From assembly GCA_030652035.1 (NCBI GenBank), contig JAUSBJ010000032.1, positions 1-61,594 on the forward strand: a stretch of 61,594 nucleotides of DNA. Direction: 5' to 3'. Shown in pieces: positions 38,018-47,518 of the stretch (its first letter is position 1; the number at the start of each line of letters is the position of its first letter). The position numbers and the translations under genes are program-made. The notes beneath the pieces were generated by a model that worked only from the letters and a program-made list of their open reading frames with translations, did no database searches and was not told where the DNA came from. The DNA comes from Sulfurimicrobium sp. (GTDB lineage: Bacteria; Pseudomonadota; Gammaproteobacteria; Burkholderiales; Sulfuricellaceae).

Positions 38018-38182
38018 ATGGAAATTCTTTACTTGCTGATTCCTTTGAGCGTCGTCCTGATCTTTCTGATCGTCGGGATTTTCCTTTGGGCGGTGCGAAG
38101 CAGGCAGTTTGACGATATGGAAGGCCCTGCACACCGGATTCTGATGGATGATGACCGTCCCCAGTTACCTCCTGATGCCTGA
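38018..38182 (+). CDS. ccoS: cbb3-type oxidase maturation protein CcoS
   Basis: A 54-aa single-span membrane protein: MEILYLLIPLSVVLIFLIVG, then FLWAVRSRQFDDMEGPAHRI, the typical CcoS pattern of helix plus RSGQFDDxEGPAxxIL. It is required with CcoI for cofactor insertion in CcoN. The ATG is four bases after the ccoI stop. Confidence 0.92.
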   Translation: MEILYLLIPLSVVLIFLIVGIFLWAVRSRQFDDMEGPAHRILMDDDRPQLPPDA

Positions 38183-38240
38183 TCATGGGTTGCTTGAAGG
38201 CAGAAATCTGCGGCATTTGACCGCACGAAATGCACCAAGT

Positions 38241-38254
38241 TTGATCTAGCGCAA
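38241..38254. promoter_or_regulatory. FNR-type box upstream of ccoN
   Basis: TTGATCTAGCGCAA has a perfect left half (TTGAT) and a two-mismatch right half of the FNR consensus, about 92 bp before the ccoN start in the only sizeable spacer of the cco cluster. Confidence 0.55.
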
Positions 38255-38345
38255 AATATACCCCTGCTGATAACGCTATTATTCCGGACCGTAATGTCCA
38301 GAAAGGGATTACGGCGGGTTTTTATTGTTACTCAGGAGGGATTTT

Positions 38346-39776
38346 ATGGAAGCGCAAGCCACATATAACTACAAAGTGGTGCGGCAATTCTCCATCATGA
38401 CGGTAGTATGGGGAATTGTCGGCATGCTGGTAGGGGTGATTATTGCCGCACAGCTGGTCTGGCCGGATCTTACATTTGGGATTCCGTATTTGTCTTATGG
38501 TCGTTTGCGGCCACTGCATACCAACGCAGTAATTTTTGCCTTTGGCGGGTCGGCACTCTTCGCGACTTCTTACTACGTTGTACAGCGCACTTGCCACACA
38601 CGGCTTTTCGGTGATGGTCTGGCGGCCTTTACCTTCTGGGGTTGGCAGGTCGTTATTCTGCTGGCGGCCATTACCTTGCCACTGGGCTTCACTTCTGCCA
38701 AGGAATATGCCGAACTGGAATGGCCGATCGACATCCTCATCACACTGGTGTGGGTCACCTACGCGGTCGTGTTCTTCGGCACCATCATGAAGCGCAAAAC
38801 ACCGCACATCTATGTGGCAAACTGGTTCTTTGGCGCCTTCATCCTGACCGTGGCGCTACTGCATGTGGTCAATAGTGCCGCACTGCCGGTCAACCTGTTC
38901 AAGTCATACTCGGCTTATGCCGGCGTGCAGGATGCCATGGTGCAATGGTGGTATGGCCATAACGCGGTGGGTTTCTTCCTGACTGCAGGCTTCCTTGGCA
39001 TGATGTATTACTTCGTGCCCAAGCAGGCAGGCCGTCCGGTGTATTCCTACCGCCTCTCCGTGGTGCACTTCTGGGCGCTGATCTTTACCTACATGTGGGC
39101 CGGTCCGCACCATCTGCACTATACGGCGCTGCCTGACTGGACCCAGTCCATCGGCATGTTGTTCTCGCTGATCCTGTTGGCACCTTCGTGGGGCGGCATG
39201 ATCAACGGCATCATGACCCTGTCCGGTGCCTGGCATAAATTGCGTACCGACCCGATCCTGAAGTTCCTGGTGACTTCGCTGTCGTTCTACGGCATGTCCA
39301 CTTTCGAAGGCCCAATGATGGCCATCAAGAGCGTGAACGCGCTGTCCCACTACACCGACTGGACCGTGGGCCACGTGCACTCGGGCGCGCTGGGCTGGGT
39401 GGCGATGGTGTCGATCGGCTGTATCTACTACCTGATTCCGCGTCTCTTTGGCCGCGAGCAGATGTACAGCATCAAGCTCATCACGGCGCATTTCTGGATC
39501 GCGACCATAGGCGTGGTGTTGTATATCGCCGCAATGTGGATTGCAGGTGTGGCGGAAGGCCTGATGTGGCGCGCGGTTAACCCGGATGGCACGCTGACCT
39601 ACAGTTTTGCCGAAGCGGTGAAAATGACCTATCCGTTCCTGACCATCCGTTTGCTGGGTGGCCTGATGTTCCTCAGCGGCATGCTGATCATGGCCTACAA
39701 CGTATTCAAAACGGTTGTAGGCGCCAAGGCGGTGAATGATGCGGCAATTCCCGCAGTCGCCGGCGCACACGCTTAA
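38346..39776 (+). CDS. ccoN: cbb3-type cytochrome c oxidase subunit I
   Basis: A 476-aa, 12-helix heme-copper oxidase core subunit (type C). Heme- and copper-ligand histidines are in [43 protein letters not shown] and [11 protein letters not shown]. It reduces oxygen at very low concentration. The start is [12 protein letters not shown] at 38346 behind AGGAGGG; the seven-codon longer frame is not favoured. Confidence 0.96.
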   Translation: MEAQATYNYKVVRQFSIMTVVWGIVGMLVGVIIAAQLVWPDLTFGIPYLSYGRLRPLHTNAVIFAFGGSALFATSYYVVQRTCHTRLFGDGLAAFTFWGWQVVILLAAITLPLGFTSAKEYAELEWPIDILITLVWVTYAVVFFGTIMKRKTPHIYVANWFFGAFILTVALLHVVNSAALPVNLFKSYSAYAGVQDAMVQWWYGHNAVGFFLTAGFLGMMYYFVPKQAGRPVYSYRLSVVHFWALIFTYMWAGPHHLHYTALPDWTQSIGMLFSLILLAPSWGGMINGIMTLSGAWHKLRTDPILKFLVTSLSFYGMSTFEGPMMAIKSVNALSHYTDWTVGHVHSGALGWVAMVSIGCIYYLIPRLFGREQMYSIKLITAHFWIATIGVVLYIAAMWIAGVAEGLMWRAVNPDGTLTYSFAEAVKMTYPFLTIRLLGGLMFLSGMLIMAYNVFKTVVGAKAVNDAAIPAVAGAHA

Positions 39777-39796
39777 GTTTGGGGAAGGAGAAAATA

Positions 39797-40417
39797 ATGA
39801 GTGCAAATTCATCGCATGAGTTTCTGGAAAAAAACATTGGCCTGATGATCGTGTTGATCCTGCTGGTGGTGAGCGTGGGAGGACTGGTGGAGATCGTGCC
39901 ACTGTTCTTCCAGAAGTCCACCACTGAGCCGGTGGCGGGCCTCAAGCCGTATACCGCGTTGCAACTGGCCGGGCGTGACATCTATCAGCGCGAAGGGTGC
40001 TACAACTGCCACTCGCAGATGATACGTCCGTTCCGTGCCGAAACCGAGCGCTACGGCCACTACTCGGTAGCGGGTGAGTTTGTTTATGACCATCCGTTCC
40101 AGTGGGGTTCCAAACGTACCGGTCCTGATCTGCATCGCGTTGGCGGCCGCTATTCTGATGACTGGCATCGTACCCATCTCGATAACCCGCGTGATGTGGT
40201 TCCGGAGTCCAATATGCCGGCTTACCCATGGCTCAGGACCGCCATGGTGGAAGGCAAGGACATTGCCGCCAACATGCGCGTACTGCGTACCTTGGGCCTG
40301 CCCTACACTGACGAACAGATCGCCAAGGCCAATGATGAGCTGAAGGGCAAGAGTGAGCAGGACGCCCTGATCGCCTATCTGCAGAATCTGGGCACCGCCA
40401 TCAAGAGCACGAGGTAA
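39797..40417 (+). CDS. ccoO: cbb3 oxidase subunit II, mono-heme cytochrome c
   Basis: A 206-aa protein with an N-terminal membrane anchor ([20 protein letters not shown]) and heme motif [13 protein letters not shown] (CxxCH). [20 protein letters not shown] and [17 protein letters not shown] are CcoO signatures. The start is ATG 39797 after GGAAGGAG. It passes electrons from CcoP to CcoN. Confidence 0.96.
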   Translation: MSANSSHEFLEKNIGLMIVLILLVVSVGGLVEIVPLFFQKSTTEPVAGLKPYTALQLAGRDIYQREGCYNCHSQMIRPFRAETERYGHYSVAGEFVYDHPFQWGSKRTGPDLHRVGGRYSDDWHRTHLDNPRDVVPESNMPAYPWLRTAMVEGKDIAANMRVLRTLGLPYTDEQIAKANDELKGKSEQDALIAYLQNLGTAIKSTR

Positions 40418-40421
40418 AACC

Positions 40422-40607
40422 ATGGACATCAACGATCTCAGATCAATCGTGACGGTGGTGTCGTTCATTACCTTTATTGGCATCGTTATCTGGGCCTTCA
40501 GCGGAGGCCGCAAGTCGGCCTTCGATGAGGCAGCCCGGCTGCCGATGGAAGATGATGAATACGAACGGGTTAATGTGAATTCCGTGCCCCGGGCAGCGGA
40601 ACACTAA
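40422..40607 (+). CDS. ccoQ: cbb3 oxidase small subunit CcoQ
   Basis: A 61-aa membrane peptide: one helix (VVSFITFIGIVIWAFS), then GGRKSAFDEAARLPMEDD, matching the CcoQ/FixQ pattern. Positioned exactly between ccoO and ccoP. It stabilises the complex. Confidence 0.9.
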   Translation: MDINDLRSIVTVVSFITFIGIVIWAFSGGRKSAFDEAARLPMEDDEYERVNVNSVPRAAEH

Positions 40608-40617
40608 GGAGGAAATA

Positions 40618-41517
40618 ATGAGTGATTTTGTGAGCGGCTTTTGGAACTTGTGGGTCGCGGGGATTACCCTCGTCAGCATTATCGGCTGTGCGGTATTCCT
40701 CAAGGCGGTGAGTATCAAGCGCACTTCGGGACAGGTGGATACGACAGGCCATGTATGGGACGGCGATCTGGCGGAATGGAATAATCCACTTCCGGCATGG
40801 TGGAGCTGGCTGTTCTATATCACAGTAGTGTTCTCTCTGGTCTATCTGGTGCTTTATCCCGGTCTGGGCAGCTTCAAGGGTATCTGGGGCTGGAGCTCGG
40901 TTGGACAGTGGGAAGGTGAAATGAAGCATGCGGCGGAAACCTATGACCCGATCTTCAACAAATTTCTGCAGCAGGATCTGAAGACAGTTGCAGCCGATCC
41001 GGAAGCGAAACAGATGGGGCAACGCTTGTTTGTTACGTACTGTTCCCAATGTCATGGTTCCGATGCAGGTGGCGCCAGAGGATTCCCCAGCCTGAGTGAT
41101 AAGGACTGGCTCTATGGCGGTGACCCTGAGACGATCAAGGCCAGCATCTTGAATGGCCGTACTGGGATCATGCCGCCGCACGGACCTGTGCTGGGCGACG
41201 CGGGCGTGAAGGAAGTGGCCAATTATGTATTCTCGCTGTCCGGCCACAAGCATGATGCCAGCCTGGCTGCGGCCGGCAAGCCCAAATTCGATCAGACTTG
41301 TGCTGCCTGCCATATGCCCGAGGGTACAGGTATGCATGCTTTGGGTGCCCCCAACCTGACAGACAAGGTATGGTTGTATGGCAGTTCCGAAGCGGCGGTT
41401 ATCGAGACCATCGCAAAGGGCCGCAATGGCGTGATGCCAGCATGGAAGGATTTCCTGAGCGAAGCCAAGATACATTTGTTGGCTGCCTATGTGTATGGCT
41501 TGTCGGAAGGCAAGTAA
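40618..41517 (+). CDS. ccoP: cbb3 oxidase subunit III, di-heme cytochrome c
   Basis: A 299-aa protein. Two N-terminal helices with HVWDGDLAEWNNPLPAWW between them, then two cytochrome c domains with YCSQCHGSDAGG and TCAACHMPEG. It is the electron-entry subunit. The RBS AAGGAGG lies in the ccoQ-ccoP spacer. Confidence 0.96.
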   Translation: MSDFVSGFWNLWVAGITLVSIIGCAVFLKAVSIKRTSGQVDTTGHVWDGDLAEWNNPLPAWWSWLFYITVVFSLVYLVLYPGLGSFKGIWGWSSVGQWEGEMKHAAETYDPIFNKFLQQDLKTVAADPEAKQMGQRLFVTYCSQCHGSDAGGARGFPSLSDKDWLYGGDPETIKASILNGRTGIMPPHGPVLGDAGVKEVANYVFSLSGHKHDASLAAAGKPKFDQTCAACHMPEGTGMHALGAPNLTDKVWLYGSSEAAVIETIAKGRNGVMPAWKDFLSEAKIHLLAAYVYGLSEGK

Positions 41518-41533
41518 ATTGTTGTAGTCAGAT

Positions 41534-41568
41534 CGGGCCGACAGGAGATATCCATTCGGCCCGGTTTT
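41534..41568 (+). terminator. Terminator-like hairpin after ccoP
   Basis: CGGGCCGA (41534-41541) pairs with TCGGCCCG (41556-41563) across a 14-nt loop, followed by GTTTT. It may be partial, tuning ccoG expression relative to ccoNOQP. Confidence 0.6.
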
Positions 41569-41632
41569 GTCAGGGAGTTTCTGCATCGATTTTATGCTAG
41601 AGTCGATGCAGGGGTTTCTTCAGGAGTCTGCT

Positions 41633-43054
41633 TTGAATCAGGCAAGAAACACTTCGGCTTCACCGGTTGAAGGTGAAGGCGATGAGTTGTATGCGGTAAG
41701 AAAGAAAATCCAGCCACGCTCGGTTAGCGGTATTTTCGCGAGCTTACGTGTGTGGGGCGTAGTGCTGACTCAACTGGTTTTCTATGGCTTGCCCTGGTTG
41801 ACCTGGAATGATCGGCCGGCGGTTCTGTTTGACCTGCTGACGCGAAGATTCTACATTTTTGGCACAGTGTTTTTCCCCCAGGATTTTATCTATCTCACCG
41901 GCCTGCTGGTGATTTCTGCCTTGGGGCTGTTTCTTTTTACCGCAGTGGCGGGACGGATCTGGTGTGGATATGCCTGTCCACAGACGGTTTATACCGAACT
42001 TTTCATGTGGATCGAACAGCTTATAGAGGGTGACCGGCAGAAGCGCATCAAGCTGGACAAGGCGGATTGGGGGGGGCGCAAGATCTTCCTCAGAACTGCC
42101 AAACATACCGCCTGGATCGTGGTATCGCTGTGGACCGGATTTACCTTTGTGGGTTATTTCACGCCCATCAGGGAACTGGCTGTTTCATTCATAAGTTTTG
42201 GCATGGGACCGTGGGAAACCTTCTGGGTTTTCTTTTATGGTTTTGCCACCTATGGGAACGCCGGGTGGTTGAAGGAGCAGGTGTGCCTTTACATGTGTCC
42301 CTATGCGCGCTTCCAGAGTGTGATGTTCGATCCGGATACGCTTGTTATCACCTACGATGAAAAGCGCGGTGATCCCCGTGGGCAGCGCAGGAAAGGGTCA
42401 GACTACCGTGCCGAAGGCAAGGGTGACTGCGTGGATTGTGGGATCTGCGTTCAGGTTTGCCCAACCGGTATCGATATCCGTAAGGGTTTGCAGTATGAGT
42501 GCATCGGATGCGCCGCTTGCATTGATGGCTGCAACCAGGTCATGGACAAGATGGGTTATGCGCGCGGCCTGATCCGCTATTCGACGGAAAATGTCATGCT
42601 CGGCAAGTTTTCCGAGCGCACCATGATGGCTCATGTATTCAGACCGAGAGTGCTGTTATATGCCGCTATTCTTGGCGCAATCACAGTGGCACTGGGTGTG
42701 GCGCTGTATGTGCGCACGCCGCTCAAAGCCAATATCATGCGCGACCGTATGACCTTGGTGAGGGAGACCGAAGATGGGTTGCTGGAAAATGTTTATCGCA
42801 TGCAGATCATTAATATGGATGAACGGCCTCACCGCTACATGCTTACCACCTCGGGGCTGGAAGGTCTGAAAGTGGTGATGGACGAGAAGCAGCCTCTGGA
42901 AGTGCATGCAGCTGAATCGCATACGATTTCCATCAGTTTGCGGGTAGACCCGAATGATGTGAAACCAGGTTCTACACAAGTTTTTATCAGGGTGCAGGAT
43001 GTCGATAATCCAGCATTTTTCGTCAATGAAAAAACCAGTTTTATCGTGAGATGA
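41633..43054 (+). CDS. ccoG: Cytochrome oxidase assembly ferredoxin-like protein CcoG
   Basis: About 473 aa. The start chosen is TTG 41633 with GGAG seven bases upstream, giving an N-terminus leading directly into DELYAVRKKIQPRSV as in homologues; ATG 41594 or 41606 are alternatives. Membrane helices flank a cytoplasmic domain with CGYACPQTVYTELFMWIE and two 4Fe-4S motifs (CVDCGICVQVCPTGIDI, then CIGCAACIDGC). A C-terminal Ig-like domain is present. CcoG reduces Cu(II) for oxidase assembly. The stop overlaps ccoH by 4 bp. Confidence 0.92.
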   Translation: MNQARNTSASPVEGEGDELYAVRKKIQPRSVSGIFASLRVWGVVLTQLVFYGLPWLTWNDRPAVLFDLLTRRFYIFGTVFFPQDFIYLTGLLVISALGLFLFTAVAGRIWCGYACPQTVYTELFMWIEQLIEGDRQKRIKLDKADWGGRKIFLRTAKHTAWIVVSLWTGFTFVGYFTPIRELAVSFISFGMGPWETFWVFFYGFATYGNAGWLKEQVCLYMCPYARFQSVMFDPDTLVITYDEKRGDPRGQRRKGSDYRAEGKGDCVDCGICVQVCPTGIDIRKGLQYECIGCAACIDGCNQVMDKMGYARGLIRYSTENVMLGKFSERTMMAHVFRPRVLLYAAILGAITVALGVALYVRTPLKANIMRDRMTLVRETEDGLLENVYRMQIINMDERPHRYMLTTSGLEGLKVVMDEKQPLEVHAAESHTISISLRVDPNDVKPGSTQVFIRVQDVDNPAFFVNEKTSFIVR

Positions 43055-43572
43055 TGATGACAACCATGACTGAAACCAATAAACCCTGGTACCGTGAACC
43101 GTGGCCATGGATACTGATGGCTGGGCCGACAGCAGTGGTGCTGGCTGGCATTGCGACTGCCTGGATCGCTGTTGCGACGGATGATGGCCTGGTGGAGGAT
43201 GATTATTACAAGAAAGGTTTGACCATAAATCAAACCATAGAGCGCGATCAAATGGCCCAATCTCTCCACCTCAAGGCGCAGTTGATGGTTGGCGGAGATG
43301 CCTCACAATTGCGCGTGATGCTACAGGCGGGTGATTCCGTAACGCTGCCGTCAACCCTTAGACTCAAAATACTGCACCCAACACGATCAGACCTGGATCG
43401 ATTGGTGACTCTGGAGCAGGGGGCTTTGGGTTATTACGAAGGTCAACTCAATGCGCTGGAGCCTACGCGGTGGCGATTGGTTCTCGAAGATGCGGACAGC
43501 CAATGGCGCCTGACCGGTAAATTGCATCTGCCCAAGGATAATGTCGTTGCGATGCAAGCCAATATCGAATAG
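43051..43572 (+). CDS. ccoH: FixH/CcoH-family cbb3 assembly protein
   Basis: A 173-aa single-span protein. PWYREPWPWILMAGPTAVV begins the helix and DDGLVEDDYYKKGL is the family's highly conserved motif. The rest is a periplasmic beta-rich domain. ATGA overlap with ccoG implies coupled translation. It is needed for stable cbb3 assembly. Confidence 0.92.
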   Translation: MMMTTMTETNKPWYREPWPWILMAGPTAVVLAGIATAWIAVATDDGLVEDDYYKKGLTINQTIERDQMAQSLHLKAQLMVGGDASQLRVMLQAGDSVTLPSTLRLKILHPTRSDLDRLVTLEQGALGYYEGQLNALEPTRWRLVLEDADSQWRLTGKLHLPKDNVVAMQANIE

Positions 43573-43603
43573 ATTTTTTCAATGAAGCAAAAAGGAGGGT
43601 GAA

Positions 43604-43735
43604 ATGGTAATTATGGATCTGCTCTTTAAAACGGATACGGGGCTGCTCAGCATGTTCACGATTGGTTTTGTGCTGTTGATGGCTGTGTTTTTCATTATCT
43701 GGTTTATCAAAAAATCAGGCGACCCGAACGCTTGA
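43604..43735 (+). CDS. DUF3149-type small membrane peptide
   Basis: A 43-aa peptide, MVIMDLLFKTDTGLLSMFTI then a helix and FIKKSGDPNA. This resembles the DUF3149 peptides found behind ccoG/ccoH in betaproteobacteria. A strong RBS (AAGGAGGG) lies seven bases before the ATG. One membrane helix is visible and its role is unknown. The association with cbb3 oxidase is by position. Confidence 0.75.
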   Translation: MVIMDLLFKTDTGLLSMFTIGFVLLMAVFFIIWFIKKSGDPNA

Positions 43736-43753
43736 TCAGAGACGTTGCAATTC

Positions 43754-44530
43754 TCAGTTCTTGCAGAGAGGGCCGCTTGGTCGTGTGCGCTCAACGGTTT
43801 GCTTCAGGCGGGGCAGATCGTTGAGAACCAGAAGCCGGTTCTGTACGCTGATCACGCCCTCGTCCTGGAACTTTGATAAGGTTCTGCTTACCGTTTCCAG
43901 TTTTAGCCCGAGGTAGCTGCCGATTTCACCTCGCGTCATGCGGAGTTGAAATTGGACCGGTGAATAGCCACGTACCTCGAAGCGTTGCGACAGGTTGATC
44001 AGAAATGCTGCGATACGCTCATCCGCGTGCATGCTGGAGAGCAAGACCATCAGGTTATGGTCGCGCGAGATCTCTCGGCTCATGATTTTGTGGAACTGAT
44101 GTTGCAGGGCGGGGATTTCCCGGCATAGGCTTCCCAGCGCAGCGTACGGAATCTCGCAAATTTCGCTGTCTTCCAGCGCAATGGCATTGCAGCTATGACT
44201 GTCATTGCAGATGGCATCAAGCCCCAGTAATTCGCCGGTCATGTGGAAGCCGGTAACGTATTCCTGACCATTCTCGCTACTCAGGACTGTTTTGAAAAAG
44301 CCCATGCGCAAGGCGTAGAGAGAGCGGAATGAGTCGCCCGAGCGATAGAGATATTCGCCGCGCTTGATTCGCTTGCGGCGGTTGATGATGTTATCCAGTT
44401 GCAGAAATTCTGGCCCCTTGAGCCCGATGGGTAGGCACCATAGGTCGCGCAGATCGCAGGCAGAACATGCGGGTTTTGGGTAACGGACATCAACAATATC
44501 GGCAAACAGCTTCTGCACTTTCTGTTGCAT
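43754..44530 (-). CDS. fnr: Fnr-type oxygen-responsive transcriptional regulator
   Basis: A 258-aa Crp/Fnr-family protein. N-terminal cysteines in ACSACDLRDLWCLP plus one in DSEICEIPYAAL match the 4Fe-4S ligand set of FNR (the second-to-third spacing is six residues rather than five). The cyclic-nucleotide-like fold is followed by HTH MTRGEIGSYLGLKLETVSRT, whose ETVSR contacts TTGAT half-sites. It is encoded convergently with the cco cluster, whose promoters have FNR-like boxes. queG precedes it on the same strand by 2 bp. Confidence 0.93.
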   Translation of the reverse strand: MQQKVQKLFADIVDVRYPKPACSACDLRDLWCLPIGLKGPEFLQLDNIINRRKRIKRGEYLYRSGDSFRSLYALRMGFFKTVLSSENGQEYVTGFHMTGELLGLDAICNDSHSCNAIALEDSEICEIPYAALGSLCREIPALQHQFHKIMSREISRDHNLMVLLSSMHADERIAAFLINLSQRFEVRGYSPVQFQLRMTRGEIGSYLGLKLETVSRTLSKFQDEGVISVQNRLLVLNDLPRLKQTVERTRPSGPLCKN

Positions 44531-44532
44531 AT

Positions 44533-45642
44533 TTAGTTATCGCGCCGGTTTACAGAATGGGGCCAATCATCGCATGATTGGGCATGTTGCGCCAGCGCCC
44601 AAGCAACATGTTCTCGCACCATTTCGGAAGAATGATTCAGATGGACATTTAGCGCCTGAATTACTGCCTCACTGGCCGGGGCATTACCCAGTGCGACCGC
44701 GATATTGCGCAACCAGCGTTCAAAACCGATGCGGTGGATGGCGCTGCCCGCAGTTCTTTCCTGGAAGGTTTCTTCGCTCCAGCGGAATAGTGTCAACAAG
44801 TCAGGGGCGTCGAGGCCGTGGCGCACCAGGAAATCTTTCTCCCTGCTCGATTGCGCGTAGCGGTTCCATGGGCAGATCAATTGACAGTCGTCACAGCCAT
44901 AGATTCGGTTTCCCATCAAAGGGCGCAAATCCAGGGGAATGCTGCCTTTCAGTTCTATAGTGAGATAGGAAATACAGCGTCGCGCATCCACCTGATAGGG
45001 GGCAATAATCGCCTGGGTGGGGCAGGCCTTGATGCAACGGGTGCAGGTGCCGCAATGGCTAGCTTGGGGAGGGTCAGGAGGCAGGGGGAGATCGGTGAAG
45101 ATTTCTCCCAGGAAAAACCACGAGCCATGTTCGCGCGACAGGAGCAGGCTGTGCTTGCCGCGCCAGCCCAACCCGGCCTGGCTTGCCATCTCGACTTCCA
45201 TTGCGGGGGCGCTGTCGGTGAAAACACGGTAGCCGAAGGGGCCGATGGCTTCCTGAATGCGGTCGGCCAGTTTTTGCAGCCTGCTGCGCAGCGTCTTATG
45301 GTAGTCGCGGCCCAGCGCATAGCGTGATATAAAGGCCTTGTCCGCGCTAGCGAGGACTTCCTCGCTGTCGTGGGCATCCGGTGGCAGGTAACCAAGCCGA
45401 ACGCTGATTACAGTCACTGTTCCAGGCACCAATTCGGCAGGACGGCTGCGCTTCACGCCATGGCTTGCCATATAATGCATTTCGCCGTGGTAGCCATGAG
45501 AAAGCCATTCCAACAGGCGTGTTTCGGCCTGCGCAAGTTGTGGTGCACTGATGGCGACAGCCTCGAAGCCTAATTCCAAGCCCCAAGTTTTAATATTTTC
45601 GCTCAGTTTGCCGTAATCAGGGTCTGAACATGAAACCTTCAC
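44533..45642 (-). CDS. queG: Epoxyqueuosine reductase
   Basis: A 369-aa cobalamin- and Fe-S-dependent enzyme for the last step of queuosine synthesis in tRNA. Two 4Fe-4S motifs are visible: CGTCTRCIKACPTQAI and CDDCQLICPWN. GYHGEMHYM and the C-terminal HEAT-like end are also usual. It overlaps the divergent tsaE start by 13 bp. Confidence 0.95.
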   Translation of the reverse strand: MKVSCSDPDYGKLSENIKTWGLELGFEAVAISAPQLAQAETRLLEWLSHGYHGEMHYMASHGVKRSRPAELVPGTVTVISVRLGYLPPDAHDSEEVLASADKAFISRYALGRDYHKTLRSRLQKLADRIQEAIGPFGYRVFTDSAPAMEVEMASQAGLGWRGKHSLLLSREHGSWFFLGEIFTDLPLPPDPPQASHCGTCTRCIKACPTQAIIAPYQVDARRCISYLTIELKGSIPLDLRPLMGNRIYGCDDCQLICPWNRYAQSSREKDFLVRHGLDAPDLLTLFRWSEETFQERTAGSAIHRIGFERWLRNIAVALGNAPASEAVIQALNVHLNHSSEMVREHVAWALAQHAQSCDDWPHSVNRRDN

Positions 45643-46124
45643 ATGCGTCCAATATGGAAATATCGCGATTCCTCGCGGATGAAAACAGCACCCTGAAAAT
45701 GGGTGCGGAATTGGCTCTGGTGCTGCATCCGGGCTTGGTCATCTACCTCTCCGGGGACCTCGGCGCAGGGAAAACAACCCTAGTCCGCGCCATTCTACGC
45801 GGGCTGGGTTACATGGGAAAAGTAAAAAGTCCGACCTATACATTGGTTGAACTTTACGTTGTTTCTAGTTTAAACTTATACCACTTTGATTTATATCGAT
45901 TCGCCGATCCTGAAGAATGGGAAGGGTCGGGTTTTCGGGAATATTTCAATCCGGCCACCGTATGTCTGGTGGAATGGCCGGAGAAAGCCACAGGCTTTTT
46001 GCCCCCGGCGGATGTGGAGATTCGGCTCCAGATTCAGGATGACGGACGGGGTGTGACGCTGGTGGCGATAACGGAGGCAGGCAGACAATGTTTAAACAGG
46101 CTTCAGAATATGCACGCGATCTGA
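45630..46124 (+). CDS. tsaE: tRNA threonylcarbamoyladenosine biosynthesis ATPase TsaE
   Basis: A 164-aa P-loop protein: YLSGDLGAGKTTLVRAIL, then SPTYTLVELY and HFDLYRF, the standard TsaE set. It works with TsaB and TsaD in t6A formation. An alternative start at the internal Met (MEISRFLADE) is possible. It overlaps amiC by 37 bp, the classical tsaE-amiC pairing. Confidence 0.95.
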   Translation: MKPSHASNMEISRFLADENSTLKMGAELALVLHPGLVIYLSGDLGAGKTTLVRAILRGLGYMGKVKSPTYTLVELYVVSSLNLYHFDLYRFADPEEWEGSGFREYFNPATVCLVEWPEKATGFLPPADVEIRLQIQDDGRGVTLVAITEAGRQCLNRLQNMHAI

Positions 46125-47518
46125 ATGTGCTGACGCCTTCCCGGCGCAGCCTGGTCGCATTGCTCGGCCTGGGTGTTTTGTGGGTGGTGTTTCTGCTGGG
46201 CTTGTTCGCAGTGAATACAGCCAATGCGGCGCCCATGGTCACTGCCTCGCGGGTTTGGCCTGCTGCCGAATATACGCGCATTACCCTTGAGCTTTCCCAG
46301 CCCGTCAAATTTTCATTTTCCACCATCAAGAATCCAGAGCGTTTGGTGCTCGATCTTGAAGGTGTCGAGCCCAATACGGTTCTAAGCGATCTTTCGTCCA
46401 AGATCGGAGAGTCTGATCCCTATGTCAAGCTGGTTCGCGTCGGGCGTTTCAAGCCTAATGTGCTGCGCGTAGTGCTGGATCTAAAAACCGAAATCAATCC
46501 GTCGGTGTTCAGTCTTCCTCCGGTGGGGGAATATGGCAATCGACTGGTCGTCGATATTTATCCATTGCAGCCAATTGATCCCCTGATGGCTCTCGTGAAT
46601 TCGCCTCGGCAGGCTGCTGGCGGCTTGAAGGATGAGGTGAAAGGAGAAGAAAAAGTGGCGGTAGCGCCACCTTCCACAGCAGCTCTTCCCGCTCTGGAGG
46701 CAATGGAAATGGCGAAGAAGGCTGCCGTGCCAGAGAGCGGGAAAGATAGCTCGTCGAAATCTGCCAAGCTTGAAAAACGCAAACCCGAATTGCAGGTCAC
46801 CCGTTTGGTCACGATTGCCATCGATGCAGGGCATGGCGGCGAAGATCCCGGCGCGCGCGGGGCGAGCGGCACCAACGAAAAAGACGTGACGCTCTCGATC
46901 GCCAGACGGCTCAAGGCTTTTGTGGATGATGAGCCGAATATGCGGGCCGTGCTGATCCGGGATGGCGATTATTTCATTCCGCTTCAAGGCAGGGTGCTCA
47001 AGGCGCGTAAAGTCAGCGCGGACCTGTTCGTGTCCATTCATGCGGATGCTTTTATCCGCCCTGAAGCCCGAGGCTCGTCGGTTTTCGCGCTTTCGGAACG
47101 TGGCGCCACCTCGGCTGCTGCTCGCTGGCTGGCAAAGAAAGAGAATGACGCGGATCTGATCGGCGGCGTGAACCTGGATGTTAAAGACCCTTATCTGGCG
47201 CGTACCCTGCTTGATCTATCCCAGACCGCGACGATTAATGACAGCCTGAAACTGGGCAAGGCGGTGTTGGGCGAGTTGGGCGGGATCAATTCACTGCACA
47301 AGGCCGCAGTGGAACAGGCAAGCTTCGCGGTTCTGAAGTCACCCGATATTCCCTCCATCCTGGTTGAGACAGCTTTCATCTCCAACCCTGAAGAAGAGCG
47401 CCGCCTCAATGACGACGCCTATCAGGATAAAATGGCCAAGGCCATTTTAGCCGGCATCCGCAACTACTTCGCCAAGAATCCGCCGCTGGCCAAATCGAAG
47501 CTGGCTCAGGCTGACTGA
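46088..47518 (+). CDS. amiC: N-acetylmuramoyl-L-alanine amidase with AMIN domain
   Basis: A 476-aa cell-division amidase. The N-terminal signal/anchor (residues ~20-50) is followed by an AMIN domain (RVWPAAEYTRITLELSQPVK) and a charged linker. The Amidase_3 zinc domain has IDAGHGGEDPGARG (His ligand), SIHADAF and ILVETAFISNPEEE. It cleaves septal peptidoglycan. It converges with the BaiN-like gene and overlaps it by 13 bp. Confidence 0.94.
   Translation: MFKQASEYARDLNVLTPSRRSLVALLGLGVLWVVFLLGLFAVNTANAAPMVTASRVWPAAEYTRITLELSQPVKFSFSTIKNPERLVLDLEGVEPNTVLSDLSSKIGESDPYVKLVRVGRFKPNVLRVVLDLKTEINPSVFSLPPVGEYGNRLVVDIYPLQPIDPLMALVNSPRQAAGGLKDEVKGEEKVAVAPPSTAALPALEAMEMAKKAAVPESGKDSSSKSAKLEKRKPELQVTRLVTIAIDAGHGGEDPGARGASGTNEKDVTLSIARRLKAFVDDEPNMRAVLIRDGDYFIPLQGRVLKARKVSADLFVSIHADAFIRPEARGSSVFALSERGATSAAARWLAKKENDADLIGGVNLDVKDPYLARTLLDLSQTATINDSLKLGKAVLGELGGINSLHKAAVEQASFAVLKSPDIPSILVETAFISNPEEERRLNDDAYQDKMAKAILAGIRNYFAKNPPLAKSKLAQAD

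Noticed and set aside
38904..39902. 332-aa minus-strand frame opposite ccoN
   Set aside because: Antisense to ccoN with no recognisable domain.
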